NCBI RefSeq assembly: GCF_041146395.1
Contig: NC_090999.1
Span: forward strand, 66,779,001 to 66,843,000
Length of the DNA: 64,000 nt
Origin: Eulemur rufifrons
Taxonomy: Eukaryota > Chordata > Mammalia > Primates > Lemuridae
Reading direction: 5' to 3'
Shown here: piece by piece, positions 41,740 through 55,110 of the stretch
Layout: each line of letters begins with the position of its first letter
Position numbering within the stretch: position 1 is the stretch's first letter
Position numbers and translations under genes: made by a program
Notes under the pieces: model-generated
Told to the model about the DNA's origin: nothing
Database searches by the model: none
Seen by the model: the letters and a program-made list of their open reading frames with translations, nothing else

Positions 41740-42525
41740 CAATCACATGCCGCATAACAATGTTTCAGTCAATGACAGACTACAGCTGGTGGTCCCGTAA
41801 GATTATAATGAGCTGAAAAATTCCTATTGCCTAGTGTCGTCTTGATGATCCTGACCCTTTATAGCCCTAGGCTAATGTGAGCGTGTCTTAGTTTTTAACA
41901 AAAGTTTAAAAAGTAAAAAAAAAAAAATTTAAATTTAAAAATAGAAAAAAGCTTATAAGGACATAAAGAAAGAAGTTATTTTTGTACAGCTCTACCATGT
42001 GTTTGTGTTCTGAGCTAAGTGTTATTACAAAAGAATTAAAACGGTGAAATTAAAAAGTTTATAAAGTAAAAATGTTACAGTAAACTGAGTTTAATGTATT
42101 GAAGAAAGACTTTTATGTAAATTTAGTGTAGCCTAAGTGTACAGTGTTTATAAAGTCTACAGTAGTGTACAGTAACGTCCTAGCCTTCACATGCACTCAC
42201 CACTCACTCCCTGACTCACCCAGAGCAACTTCCAGTCCTGCAAGCTCCATTCATGCTGAGTACTCTATACAGGTGTATCATTTTTTATCTTTTATACCAC
42301 ATATTTACTGAACCTTTTCTATGTATAGATATACAGTTCCCTACAGTAACATGCTCTACAGATTTGTAGCCTAAGAGCAACAGGCTACTACGCCGTCTAG
42401 CCTAGGTGTGTAGCAGGCTATACCATCCGGGTTTGTGTAAGAACACTCCATGATGTTCTCACAACAAAATCACCTAGCATTGCATTTCTCAGAGCGTGTC
42501 GCCATCGGTAAGTGACGCATGACTG
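41740..42525. mobile_element. DNA transposon with imperfect terminal inverted repeats (Tigger-like, tentative)
   Basis: The left end CAATCACATGCCGCATAAC and the right end, read in reverse complement, CAGTCATGCGTCACTTACC are imperfect inverted repeats. The interior has 'gtagcctaagtgtacagtgt', 'gtacagtaacgtcctagcc' and 'ctacagatttgtagcctaag'. It is about 785 bp with no transposase frame. The family is from memory. Confidence 0.65.
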
Positions 42526-45500
42526 CAGTTTGCAATCAGCCTGCGACAGGCCTTCGGTCCTCAGCCACAGACTCCCAGACTGTGGTTCAGGCTGCTGGCC
42601 TTTCCTGGTTTTCAACAGATGCCCTTTTGTTGCCAGAACGACAGGAACTGCAAGAAGTTCATGGTCATGAGAAAAGAGATAATGTTAAAACAAAGAATTT
42701 ACAAATCATCGATTTCACTTACTTGATTTTTTTTGAGGAGGCAAAACCCAGGTGTCCACTGCTGCTCCTCGGCCCTGCATACAGGTCTATGATCTTTCCT
42801 CCGCCTGGAGCAGACCTAGACTCAGAACTTAGCATCTCTTCAAGATTCCTTCCCGCAAAATGCACTAACGCTAAGGCATTACTGAGCGATGCTGGTTTTC
42901 CCCAAGCTGTTACTGAGAGGGAAGTTACTCTGACATGCCATGACAAACAGCTTCATCCTCTCTTGATGTTTCTGTTCTCCAGAGCCTCTCCTTTACCTTC
43001 CCATTTCTGGGGGATCTTTTGACCTACCCTCCTCACCCAAAGCACACGTGCACGCACACACCCAGGCTTTGCTGACTCCTCACTCCTGTTTCTAGACATC
43101 CCCATGAACTTGAAATGTTTTCCCTCCCTTATGGCATTGTGTCTCAGCATCTACATTCACATGTACACGGCCCAGTGCAGTAGGAGCTCCGCAAAGCTAA
43201 GGGTCTGGAGTTAGCAACTGGCCCCAAGATTTATAGGACCCATTTGTGGCCTTTTGCTATTTGGACATACTCCTTGGAATCTCACCCATTACTGTAAGTA
43301 GCTTATCAACAAATATTTATTTCAAATAAATACATTTTTCTTATAAAAGGAATCTTTACCTCTGTAGACTGGCAACAGATTTTTTTCTTCCTATGTTTTT
43401 CCAAGCTAATATGAAAATTGGCTTATAATATCTGAGCCCATCCTAACTTTGGGTGAGGGAAAGCAGCTGAACCAGTAGAAGAAGAAAGTCAGGACACACT
43501 TTTAAAATGCTTTTCGTGGATCCTTCATTCAGTAAATATTGTGATCCATCTACTATGCCCCAGGCCCTGAGCTACGTGGGTACGTGAGGTTTGACTCTGT
43601 AATGTGAGCAGCTGGCTGTGGCCGGGAGAATGCCACCTGGGTTTTATAAACACTGCCTGCGTGGTGGGTGGTAGATAGTCGGGGGCGCTTGGGTTCATGT
43701 GGAACAGGAGCAGAGGGTGTCGCAGTGGGAGAGTTTCAGCTATGAGGCTGGTAGCAGTGCAGCCTCCTTCAGTAACAGCACAACCGCCTGGAGGGGGAGT
43801 GTCGGGGGGACACTCGTCCCAGCCGGAATTCTCCCGCCGCTCATTCGGGTGTGCGGTGGAATGTGAGAAGTGAAGGCCTCTCACCAGATGGGCTTAAGTG
43901 CCACATTTAGTGCCCCGTGTCACTGATTGGGAACCAGAGGCACTTTTGATCCATGCTGAATAACCACACAGACGTTCGTTCCTAAGGGGGTTCCAAGTGA
44001 ATGACAGGAGGTGAGAAGTTAATTGCCTGTTTCCCCTAAATTCTAATTAGCAATAAATGAGCTTGGCTCACCTCAACCTGAGTTGTAAGAGTGAGGGCTT
44101 TCTTGTCTGAGCTCCTCTGTGTGGCTAAGCAAGAATAAGGAGAGTGTTTCAAGATAGACTTGTAACTCAGGAAGTCTTGACTTACACCTAAGTTCAATAA
44201 AAGAGAGGGTCTGTGGCCTCCTGCGGTGGAAAGCCCATAGATGAAGTCCCAGAGCATAATCAATTAAATGTGTCACACGGGAAATGCACTGTTTGTCTGC
44301 TTGGCTTGTAGATGACAGGCACTGGCCACAGTTATTTCAATTGCTGCCCTCTGGCCTCACAATCAGGATTCTGTTCTGTGACGTCTCCAAGGTCCTTGCT
44401 TTAGATTAAGTGCAGTCTGCTCCAGTCTTCTAGAATGTGCTTGGGATGCACTTTCAGCAGGATTGGGGTGGGGTGGGGTAGGGGGAGTCTGGTCTGGACT
44501 CTGGCATCTGTCCTTGCCCAGTGCTCACCAGGAGTGAATGGGAACAGCCAGAGAGACCTGTCTGTCCTGAGATGTTTTAGAGTCCACTCTGCCCTCATGG
44601 AAGCTCCCAGACTCACACAGAGACGGGGGAAATTCTAATGAAATTGAAGGAATCCTGGGAAGTGTGCCCCTTGGGAAAGGACACTAAAGAAAAGTATATT
44701 TTCAGGTGAAGGGGCCTAAATGGGAGTTATTCTTTTTGTATTTGGAAAGAGATGGTTGGCTCTAAGGGACATCCTACACCTTCCTGTAAAGAGGCTGGGC
44801 TCATCTGTGGTCTGATTCAGGGAGCCTAGAAATTTCCACTGGCCAGAAGATGACCAGAAAGGGAGTTGTGCCGTCTTGAGTAAGAGTCGCTGCAGCAGGG
44901 GCTGTGGGAGGCGCTGCTTTCCCAGGGCAGCCAGAATGCCCTCCAGGAGGAGGCAGGGTGGGCTTCACCCTCATCCCAGGGCTGCAAATGCTAAGTGAGG
45001 CCCCTGCAGGCAAGGATCTTCCTAGGACCTGTGTGACAAGGGACCTAGTGGGCAGGCAAGGACAGTGCTGATCTTCAAAGGTGTTCCTTGTTTGCCCCGA
45101 GTTAGCCCGTGAGCCTGTTCAACCCGTAGCAAGGCTGGCACACACGTGCTGTTAGTTTACCATGAGAAGTAGTTCCAAGTAGCGTTACCCCAAATATGCA
45201 GACTCAAACTGCAGCTCAGCCTCCTCAGCCTACAGCTGGTTCCAGGAACATTTCCTCTTTCACCTGTTACCAGACCGGTTCTCCAAGTAATTGGCAGAAA
45301 AACAGCATGTGCAATTCAGACCAGATGAACCTAGTAAGAAGGATGGGTGGTTGAGAGTATTACTGGACTTTGTGGGAGACAGCACTTTGGCAAACATTAC
45401 CCGTGTGATTTTTGCAGCTCCTGTCTCCACGAGCGTTTGTTCAAGGTGATGACATTTGAGACAGGAGCTTCATAACTTAGCAGGCCGAGCTTGGTGATGC

Positions 45501-47269
45501 TCCGTGCATACTAATGGTCCACTTGTGCAGACCCTTCTGGGAGAGAAGCAGCATCCCCAGGGCAAGTGGGGCCCCTCCCTTGCTTTCTGCAGGCCAGCCA
45601 GGGGCTGGGGATGGGGTGGAAGAAAGCAGGTGGATTAAGGGAATGGATAGACAGGTATTTTTTGTGAAGGTCTGGGTAGCCCTGGGAAGAGGCGGGGAAG
45701 GAATAGGGACAGATATTTAAGCAGCTAGTGGATGAAGTGAGGAGGAAAAGAATATTTAAAAGAGATGTTTAAGAAGTTTAGTCAGGTAGTACATGTGGTG
45801 TAGCCCCTTCCTCAATCAGTACAGGCCATAAGTAAAGATCTACTTTGCTCTTTAATGATCAGGACTGCTCAGACCGTCAGGGCATGTTCTGAATGCAACA
45901 CAAAATGCATATAAGGATAGCAAAGTCATCCCTGCTTCTGGAATCGCTACCCTGCTTTTGTCACTGCACTTAGTGGTAAATCTCACTTCTCACTTAGAAG
46001 AAACTCCTGTTTGGTGGTATTTGCTTTGCTCACCAGGCCTTGAATTTGAACATCTTCTGTGGCCATGGGGTGTTACAGAACTCCTTCCATAACTGCAGAA
46101 GCTGTAGTCTGGTTTCCTCAGCTGCAGGGGGAGCGTTCTCAGGTAGGCAAACACTAGAACTCAATTAACATAAACAAGGTACCAAATCAATGACTTGCCC
46201 ACCTTGAACTACATATAGTAGGTGCTCAATAATCTCCTAGAAGTAGCAGGATGAAGGAATCACTGAGGTAGAGGGTAAAGGAGACACACAAAACAAGGGA
46301 CTTAGGTTTTAGATATTTTGTATTATTTGAACATTTTATAGCTAGTATGTGCTGCTTTCGTAATTTAAGAAAAAGGAAAGCCCGTGATGAATAAAAAAAA
46401 TTTATCATCTTCCAAGTTTTACTATAGGAAATATTCAAAATGTAATTGCAGAGTGATGTCAGTGAAAAGGGCACAGTAAGAACCTCTGAAAGTTCATTCC
46501 TTCATAAAAAAGCAAGAAAAAAACTTGCAAAAATTATGAGAACCATTTTTTTTCAAAAATCTGGAAATTAACCAAAGTCTTACAGAACCCCAGGGAGTGT
46601 TTTGTTAAGAAAAACAGGGGAATCTCAGTAAGAACAATGAGCTTTGTAGCATTTGAACTTACCCCAGACCCACTTCCTGCTAAGCACCAGCCTGGGGAAA
46701 ATAACAGCCTGCCTTCCGGGTACTGGAGGGAACAGAATGAACCTCATTTCCAAAGAATTGTCGTCATTTAACCTGTTTGGTCAAGTGAGTGACCTCACTT
46801 GAACTCGCTCAGTGCTGAAAGCCTCTGGAGGAGAAGAAATGGTGTTTGTCAAATGTTTCAATATCATGGCTGCTTAAGACAATGGGGCAAATAGTAGACT
46901 AGCCACAAAGCTTAAAAGGAAAAGCTGAGAAATGAAATGTCCGCAATGGCTTTATATAAAAATTCCAACATATTCTTGGGAATCTAGAAGACCAAGTGCA
47001 TGCCCGGGGGCTGTGCACATGCTCAGGAAAGACCTGAGAAAGTTCAAAACTCGCACCCACGACGGACTCTGAGACTCTGAAACAGGACGTGAAGGCGTAG
47101 GCAGGGTTGTCAGCTGCCTAACTGAACGTTGAAGGCATTGCCAACATGCACACAGAGCCCCGTGGCAAGACGAGGAGACCTATTGGATGCAGGTATTTAA
47201 GGAAACCTCTGTCCAGTCATTAGATCACCACTGAGCTAACCGAGTAGAAACTTCAGTGACCACACACAA

Positions 47270-48110
47270 CAAAGATACAGACTTTAGAGAGTTAATTCAT
47301 AAAAGTTACTAAACAAAGTACTACAACAAGCAGTAGCAGCAACAGCAACAAAACCTGAAAGGGGAGAAAATCTGATTTCCATAGCTTCACATTATATTAT
47401 TTGAAATGTACAATTTTCAACGACAAAAATTAGACATTCAAATAAGTAGGAAGATACAAGCTATATATAGGAAAAAACCCAATTTATAGAAACTGTTCCT
47501 GAAGAAACCCACATGTTGGATTCCCTACGCAAAGCCTGAATCAACTATTTTTAAAGTTGTCAAAGAACTAAGGTAAACCATGTCTAAAGAACTAAAGGAA
47601 ACTATGAAAATGATGTCTAACCTAATAGGGTATATCAGTAAAGAAATCATAAAAAGGAACCAAATAGAAACTCTGCAGTTGAAAAGTACAATAACTGAAA
47701 TTAAAATTTCACTAGAGGGGGCTCAATAGCAGATCTGGACAGGCAGAAGAAAGAATTCATGAATTCAAAAATAGGTCACTGATATTATCTGATCTGAAGA
47801 AAAGAAAGAAAAAAGAATGAAGAAAAAAATCAGAGCCTCTCAGAGACCTGTAGGACATTATTAAACATACCAACATATACATAATGGGAGTCCCAAAATG
47901 AGAGGGGAAAAGAGGCTAGAAATAATTTTTAAAGAAATAATGGCTAAAAACTTCCAAATTTGATGAAACACATTAATCTACCCATCCAAGAAGCTTCATG
48001 AATTTCAAATAAAATAAATTCAAAGAGATTCACAGCTAGACACAGTAAACTGTCAAAATCACAGGAATCTTGAAAGCCACAAGGGAGAAGCAACTCATCA
48101 CATACAATGT
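47270..48110 (+). mobile_element. HAL1/L1-type ORF1-region fragment
   Basis: A-rich sequence with coding-like phrases ('aaaggaaccaaatagaaact', 'aaaacttccaaatttgatga', 'ggagaagcaactcatcacat') characteristic of L1/HAL1 ORF1. The frames are broken. Confidence 0.65.
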
Positions 48111-49050
48111 GGAAAAAAGTGTCACAGTTCCTGGACAGTGCAACATAGAGTTACCATAGGACCCAGAAATTCCGTTTGTGAGTATATGCCCAAGAATTCA
48201 TAACATTTGGTGATATAAAAACATGTACATGAATGCATGAATGCTCATAGTAGGATTATTTATAATAGTCAAAAAGTAGGCCGGGCGCGGTGGCTCACGC
48301 CTGTAATCCTAGCACTCTGGGAGGCCGAGGTGGGTGGATCGTTTGAGCTCAGGAGTTCGAGACCAGCCTGAGCAAGAGCGAGACCCCACCTCTACTAAAA
48401 ATAGAAAGAAATTATATGGACAGCTAAAAATATATATAGAAAAAATTAGCCGGGCATGGTGGCACATGCCTGTAGTCCCAGCCACTCGGGAGGCTGAGGC
48501 AGTAGGATCGCTTAAGCCCAGGAGTTTGAGGTTGCTGTGAGCTAGGCTGACGCCACGGCACTCACTCTAGCCTGGGCAACAGAGTGAGACTCTGTCTCAA
48601 AAAAAAAAAAAAAAAAATAGTCAAAAAGTAGAAACTACCCAAGTGTCCATCAACTACATGCATTAAAAAATGTGGTACATCCATACAATAGCATATAATT
48701 CAGCCATAAAAAGGAATAAAGTACTGATACATACTATAACATAGATGAATATTGAAAACATTATGCTAAGTGAAAGAAGATAGACACAAAAAGCCACATA
48801 TTGTATGATTCAATTTATGTGAAATGTTCAAAACATGCAAATCCATAGAAACAAAGCATAGATTTGCAGTTACCAGAGGGTGGGAGGAGGAGTATATAGA
48901 GTGACTTCTAATGGGTATGGGGTTTCTTTATGGGGTAATGGAATTGGATACAGGTGATGATTGTACAACCTTATGAATAAACTAAAAGCCATTGAATTAT
49001 ACAATTTCAAGTGATGAATTGTATGGCATTTGAATTATATCTGAATAAGA
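48111..49050 (+). mobile_element. L1 LINE 3' fragment, split by an Alu
   Basis: 'acccagaaattccgtttgtg', 'ctacccaagtgtccatcaac', 'tcagccataaaaaggaataa', 'ggatacaggtgatgattgta': an L1 3' end in sense orientation. It is interrupted at 48279-48616. Confidence 0.85.
48279..48616 (+). repeat. Lemur-type dimeric Alu
   Basis: Forward full dimer starting 'ggccgggcgcggtggctcac', with a CpG-rich left end, the lemur inter-arm tract and 'gacgccacggcactcactct'. The duplication 'atagtcaaaaagta' flanks it (48265-48278 and 48617-48630). Confidence 0.96.
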
Positions 49051-49069
49051 ATTAAGTTAAACAAAATGT

Positions 49070-49280
49070 AACTACATTAGAATAAAGTTCTCAAACTTTT
49101 TGTTCTTAGGACCCCATTATAATAGCTCTTGAAATTATTGATGGCCCCAATAAGATTTTATTTATGTAGGGTAGAGCTACCAATATTAACTCTATTTGCA
49201 ATTAAAACTGAGAACTTAAAAATATTAAATTATTAATTTAATTTATAACAAAATGAAACCATTAAATATTAACATAAATT
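49070..49280. mobile_element. Old DNA-transposon-like repeat (family uncertain)
   Basis: 'ttctcaaactttttgttctt', 'ccaataagattttatttatg' and 'aattaaaactgagaacttaa' match a common mammalian fossil I cannot name. Confidence 0.4.
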
Positions 49281-49999
49281 ATATTTTCCAAAACAAAAAA
49301 ATTTAGGAAGAAAAAAACCATTGTTTTACATTTTTGCAAATCTCTTTTAGTGTCTGACCTAATAGAAGGCAGCTGGATTCTCAGATTCAATCTGTTGTAA
49401 TATGGTTTTTTGATTGAAGTATATGAAAAACATCCAGCCTTACACAAATATGGAGTTGGATAAGGGAGGAACATTTTAATAGCCTTTTCAGATAATTGCA
49501 GCTATTCCTTTTGGATCACCAAAACTCATTAGGTGGTAATTTCTGAAAGGCTAGTTGTAATGTGGAACCTTAAACTATATCAATGGACTTTTTATACTCT
49601 GTTAGTTTAAAAATATTGGTCTATCTTGTACTTTGAATGAATCCGTTACCCATGGATGATTTTGAGACATCGTGAAGTGGTCATTTGTAAAACTTTAGTT
49701 CAGAGTGAAGCAGATCCTCCAAATGGTGATATATGTCATTATACACTATCAAAATCTATTTGCTAGTATCACCACCCATCTCATAAAAAAAAAAAAATTC
49801 TATAGGTATTGGGAAGTTGTCACACTTACAGTGGTTGACAAAAGGTTTCCAAAATACTAATTTTCTTTTGAACATTCAAATTTTATCATTGGCAACAAAT
49901 ACTGTCCTTAGTGAGGTTTCTGTTTTCAAAGTAATAGGCTCACTTCATTAATATTTTAACCTCTTACAATTTATTTAACTTTTTATTCTGATATCATTA

Positions 50000-50600
50000 T
50001 AGTTTTATAGCAAGTTGCAAAGACAGTACAGAGAGATCCTGTGTACCCTTCACCCAGTTTTCCCCAATGGCTACATTATACATAATTATAGTACAATATC
50101 AAAACCAGGAAACTGACAATGGTACAAGGTGTGGATATAATTCTGTGTCTTTTTATTACATGTGTAGATTTATGTAACCATAGCCACAACCAAGATACAG
50201 AACTTTTCCATCACTACAAAAAATCTCTCTTGTGCTATCCCTCTCGTCTCACCATCCTAACCCCTGGCAAACACTGATCTGTTTTTCCATCTATATAATT
50301 TTTTTTTATTTCTAGGATGTTATGTAAATGAAATCAGGAAGTATGCAACATTTTGAGTTTGGCTTTTTTACTCAGTATAATGCCTTTGAGATCCATTCAA
50401 ATCGTTGCATGTTTCAATAGTTTGTTCCTTTTTATTGCTGGAGAGTACTTCATGGTATGGATATTCCACAGTTTGTTTAGCCATGTACCTAAGACATTTT
50501 ATTTATTTACAGGTTTTGGCTATTACATTTCGGTATCTTAATTTGCATTTCCCTAAAAGATGTTTTCTATGTGTTAAGTATTTCATTCATTTTTGAGAAA
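50000..50600 (-). mobile_element. L1 LINE 3' fragment, antisense
   Basis: 'cacccagttttccccaatgg', 'gcctttgagatccattcaaa', 'ttgttcctttttattgctgg' fit an antisense old L1 3' end. A related short piece is at about 50895-51000. Confidence 0.65.
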
Positions 50601-53226
50601 ATATCTACCAAATACTGACATCTGACCAAGAAACCATAGTTTGTCAGTGTTCTTTCAAGTAGAACTGGTGTTCCATAAAAACGTGGTTAGTTCAGTTCAC
50701 ATCGTAATTGCACAAGTACTTTGCCTTGAGATAACTATCTACTTCAGGAAGGAACATAACTGATTTATGAGTACTTTTCATTTCATCATGTAGAATATTA
50801 ACACGGTATGTACTCAAGGGTGGAGATTTGATAAGATTGATCATGTTTACTGTGCCCTCGAAGACATTCTTCAGTGAAACTGATATTTTGCTTGTTTTGA
50901 ATAAACTTTATTTTTAAAAAGGGTTTTAGATTTACAGAAAAATTATAAAGATAATACAGAGGATTACCATATATCCACACCCATTTGTTGGTTTTTCACT
51001 GCTACCACATATTGATGAAGAATAAAATGACTACTAGTATAGTTTGTGGCCACTGTCATAATTCATGCTATAGCACTAGCAGTTTTACACACCATTGCTT
51101 TTACACTATCAGTGCAAATGTCAACCCAGTGACATTCTCAGAAGGCAAATAGTATCTTAACATTGCTAGGAAAATAGTGTCAAGCCCAGAGTCCCCCAAA
51201 AGAGTCTTGGATACCTGCAGGGATATGGGAACTACTGCTGCATTAGAAGAATATAGATACTTCTTATATGTTGTCATCAAATATAATAGAAGGGTGGATC
51301 AGTCATGGAGAGAGACAAAAGAAGGAGGGAAGGGAAGGAAGGAGAAAGATCTTATCTAGAAAACCTAATGATCCCATTATTCTCCTCATCTCTTTGCCCT
51401 CCTGATCCTGGACACAACACTTTTGCTGGAAACCTCTGAATGATGTACTAGGTAATTTCTGTGAGCTACAAGTGCCAAACATTGCCTCAACACCCGCTTG
51501 GTACATAGAAAACTTGGTACATAGCATTGTGGATGGAGTAGATGCCTGCTTGTCCCCTTCGCTGTATCTCAGTCAAGGTTGACTGAACCAGGCATGAAAA
51601 CCTGGTTAGCAGAGGCAAATCACAGTTTGGGCTATGCCAATCAAGTTCTCCAAACTTCATGACACTTGGTCATGGAGGGACTCAATGCATTAATTGAAAG
51701 GGGTTATAGAGGTTGGATTTATGAAGCTGATTTGTAAGGTGTGCCTGAGGCAATGCTGGTTTGCCTGAGACTTTCCTGGTTTTAGCACTGAAAGTCCTGT
51801 ATCCTGGGAATGCCCTCAGATCCAGGCAAACTGCATGGTCAGTCATCCTACGAGGGTGCCATGGTGGAGCAGCTACATTCATCCACGCAGAAACAGACAA
51901 GGGAAGCAGACACATATAAGCAGAGATGTGAGATTATGGGGCCAAACCTGGAGTCAGTGAGAGCATCCACCTTGATTCCTGATGATTTTCTGTTCCTTCA
52001 TCTACCCACCTATTCATCCGTCTGTTGGACCAAAGCTTATTGAGCATTCACCTTGTGCCAGGAAATTTGGTAGGGACAGGGATAGCGTTGAGGCCTAGGT
52101 ATACTTCCCATTCTTAGATTTTCTAAGATACCTGAAGCTCTTCCAACAGATTCCATTTTTTATTCAATGGAACCGAACCATCCCTAAAATACTTGCCTGT
52201 TAAAATGATGGAAGGGATGGGAAAGAAGGCAGAAGGAGGGTGTTTCAGCTTAAAAATTCTACAACGCTTTAATAAGTGCATAAAAGACTCCCTTGTTTAC
52301 GGCATATGTCAACTTGTATCCCCCTGTGGGGTCTAGTTTGGGAAGAGTGACACCCATGGATATTAATGGCTGGGAACAGGAGGATTAAGCAGCCACTTTT
52401 AGACCTATGATGTGCATTAAGAAAGTTCCAATGCTGTTCTAAGAGTTCTCCAAGGAATTCTGGACATGCCCAGTAGACCAATGGCTTGTAAACATTTTTT
52501 ACCTAGACCCAGAGAAAGGCATACAGCAAATGTAGTAGATACCACCTCAGATTACTCTGCAGCAATTAAAAGGAATGGTCCAGATATATAGATAGTGTCC
52601 TTTAAATTTGTGTCATTTTATGTAAATTATTTAAAAATGCCCCAAAGTAAAATACATTTTGCAAGAACACACATGTTAAAAAAAAGACAACACATTAAAC
52701 ATATTATAATGATTGCCTCTGGTGTACAAGGAGGTGAATGGAAGTGGAAGAAGTAAAATAAGGGAAGGAACTCATGCTGACCAGCGTGAAGACAGGTAAT
52801 GAACGAATTAGTGTAATTCAGATTTTTTAAAGTGTGTTTTACCTAATAATCCAGTACACACATAAATATGTTTAGCTGTAACAAATGTGTCACAAATTAT
52901 TATTTACCTTCATTATGTTCAATATTCTCTAGTTTTGTCCTATTTGAATTTTTAAAAAAATGTTGGTTACAACCCACTAAGTTGATTTCACATCTTCCTA
53001 ATATGCTCAGGACTCGTAATTGGAAAACTCCACACCACACCTCAGTGCAAAGAGCCATGTCTTCAGTAACAGATCATCCAGTGGCTCTAAATTTGTTTGG
53101 CAAAGACTCCAACACCAATTAAGTACCGAAGTGTTTGCAGGGAGTAAAAACAGTTTGCCCTTTTTCCATTTTACATAGACATATTTTGGATTCATTTCTA
53201 TTCCTGATTGAAGTTGAGAGCTACAG

Positions 53227-53720
53227 TGTGGTAGGCAAAATAATGATCCCCCAGAGATGTCCACATTCTAATCCCTGGAACTTGTGCATTTGTTACCTAT
53301 GTCAGGTAAACATTAAGTTTGCAGGTGAAATTAAGATTGTTAATCAGCTGACCTTAAAAATAGGGAGATTGTCCTGGATTTTCTAGTTGGGCCCACTCGG
53401 AAAAGGAAGATGGAAGTAAAGGAGATCAGAGTGATGCAGTGTGAGCAGGACTCCTTTTGCCTTTGCCAGCTTGGAGGATGCAGGGAGAGGGTCACCAGCC
53501 AAGGAATGCTGCAGCCTCTAAAAGCTTTTGGATAAAGCAAGGAAGTGGACCCTACCCAGTGCCTGCAGAAAGGAAAGCAGCACAATGCCTTAATTCTGCT
53601 CTGGAGAGATTCATGTCAGACTTTGACCTATAGAAATATAAGATAATAATTTTGTGTGTTTAAGCCACTAAAATTTTGTACTAACTTGTTACAGCAGCAA
53701 ATGCAAAATTAATGCATACA
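53227..53720 (+). mobile_element. MLT1-type LTR (ERVL-MaLR), solitary
   Basis: Starts 'tgtggtaggcaaaataatga' and contains 'gagatgtccacattctaatc', 'ggagattgtcctggattttc', 'gccaaggaatgctgcagcct' and 'tttaagccactaaaattttg', ending near 'cttgttacagcagcaaatgc'. It is an ancient LTR with no internal genes. Confidence 0.85.
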
Positions 53721-54417
53721 GTTTATTTGTTAGTTCAGTTTAAGAAATTGGATCTTGCTACAAAACTGGTAACTACAAATCCCATAATTCTTAACCCTGA
53801 GGAAGGAGCTCTAAGCTTCAGACAAGTTATTACAAAGGCAAGTAGAGTTGCTTGGCAACAAAAAAATAAACAGTTTTGGAAGCAGTCAGCCAGAGATTGG
53901 AATCACCAACGTCCTCTTCTTGTTCAGTCTCTTGGTACAAATTTCTTTTTCTTTCTTTTTAAAAAAATTCAGAGAGTGGTTCAAAAGATAGAAATCATCG
54001 CTTGTGATAATTTTCCCAAATATGGGAATTCACTGCACGGTAAAAATAGGAGAAACAATGGCTCACAGAGAGTCCCCTGAATAGAGGTAATATCTAAATC
54101 AGCAATTTTTATTAGTAACATCTCGAGTCATAGATCCATTTGAAACTATTCTTAGAAAAAATATGCGTACGTACTTACACAATTTTGCATTTGTTTTTCT
54201 AACCTTGTTAATGTTTATCAGACCCGAGTTACAAGCACTGGATCTAAGTGGATGTTTTCATGATGCTGTATTTGATTTTAGTGAGGGATAAGTTTCTTAG
54301 AAAACACTCGTGGTGGAGCACAATTAGCACGCTGGAAACAATACTTTTATTTTGGTTCACTGTGAGAAACTAGATTTTCTTCGAAGGGCTGGTGCTTTTT
54401 GTTTTTGTCATCAATAG

Positions 54418-54601
54418 GATCTAACTCCACTACTCCACTGGGCAAGAATGTGGGCTCTTAAATTCTACAACTGTGAGCACTGTGGGAGTGATTTTGTCAG
54501 CCACACGGCTCTGAAGTATCACTTTCGACTAAAGCATCTTGGAAAAGTTCACTGTGAAAAATGCGGCCAAAAAGTCCTGAAGGAGAAGCTCCAAGATCAC
54601 A
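54418..54601 (+). CDS. C2H2 zinc-finger exon of the OAS-like gene
   Basis: I do not recognise this as a named gene. After a pyrimidine-rich stretch and 'catcaatag' the frame reads D-L-T-P-L-L-H-W-A-R-M-W-A-L-K. It then forms one complete C2H2 finger, C-E-H-C...H-F-R-L-K-H (C-x2-C-x12-H-x4-H), and the first half of a second, H-C-E-K-C...L-Q-D-H. The donor A|gtaagg at 54602 leaves phase 1. Joined to the exon at 59160 the frame stays open and gives H-R-F-S-P-H, a second H-x4-H. ATG at 54448 has A at -3 and could be the start, although the open frame extends upstream to the acceptor. An alternative donor at 54606 would change the phase. Fingers of this kind may bind nucleic acid or protein; that is inference. 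Whether this exon belongs to the OAS-like transcript needs RNA evidence. Confidence 0.6.
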
Positions 54602-54899
54602 GTAAGGTACAAGTGGGTGAAAGTGGGTGAAACCTTTGACTCATCTCCACTTTTTCTAAAACATCCATGCCTTTTGTTTGCTGGTTTTGGTTTTTCGTTC
54701 ATTTCATGCAGCTCTCTTAACAGAAAACTAAAAATTAAAACAAACCCCATGGCCGTAGGAGAGGTGGTAGGGAGCAGTGGTTAATGCTGGTGTCTCAGTC
54801 TCCTCGGCTGCACGGTGCCCATCTCGTGGGCTACAGTGAAGGACACTTAGCTTAATGCCCTGGGCCCGAGTGTTACATCTAGGGCAGCTGCTGATATTG

Positions 54900-55110
54900 T
54901 CATTGTGATTCCAAAGTGCTTTGAATAGTGATAGGATTCTCATAATCCTAGCATTTATTGTGTTCAACGTGACCTTAGAGGTAGATTAATGTACTGCCCT
55001 CCTTCTTGCTTGCTATTTTACAAGAGGGAACAAAAATTCAGGTTAAATGATTTGCCCAAGATCATGCAAAAAGCAAGCATCAGAGAAAGAACTAGGACCT
55101 CATTCTTCTG
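54900..55110 (+). repeat. MIR
   Basis: 'aaatgatttgcccaagatca', 'cagagaaagaactaggacct' and 'cattcttctgatttt' follow MIR order. Confidence 0.65.

Noticed and set aside
42519..43022. 167-codon + strand open frame, the longest in the window
   Set aside because: It begins inside the right end of a DNA transposon, has no splice or start context, no recognisable domain, and a composition typical of chance frames in GC-richer sequence.
43525..43884. 119-codon reverse-strand frame in a GC-richer intergenic stretch
   Set aside because: No domain, no promoter or splice context, biased low-information composition.
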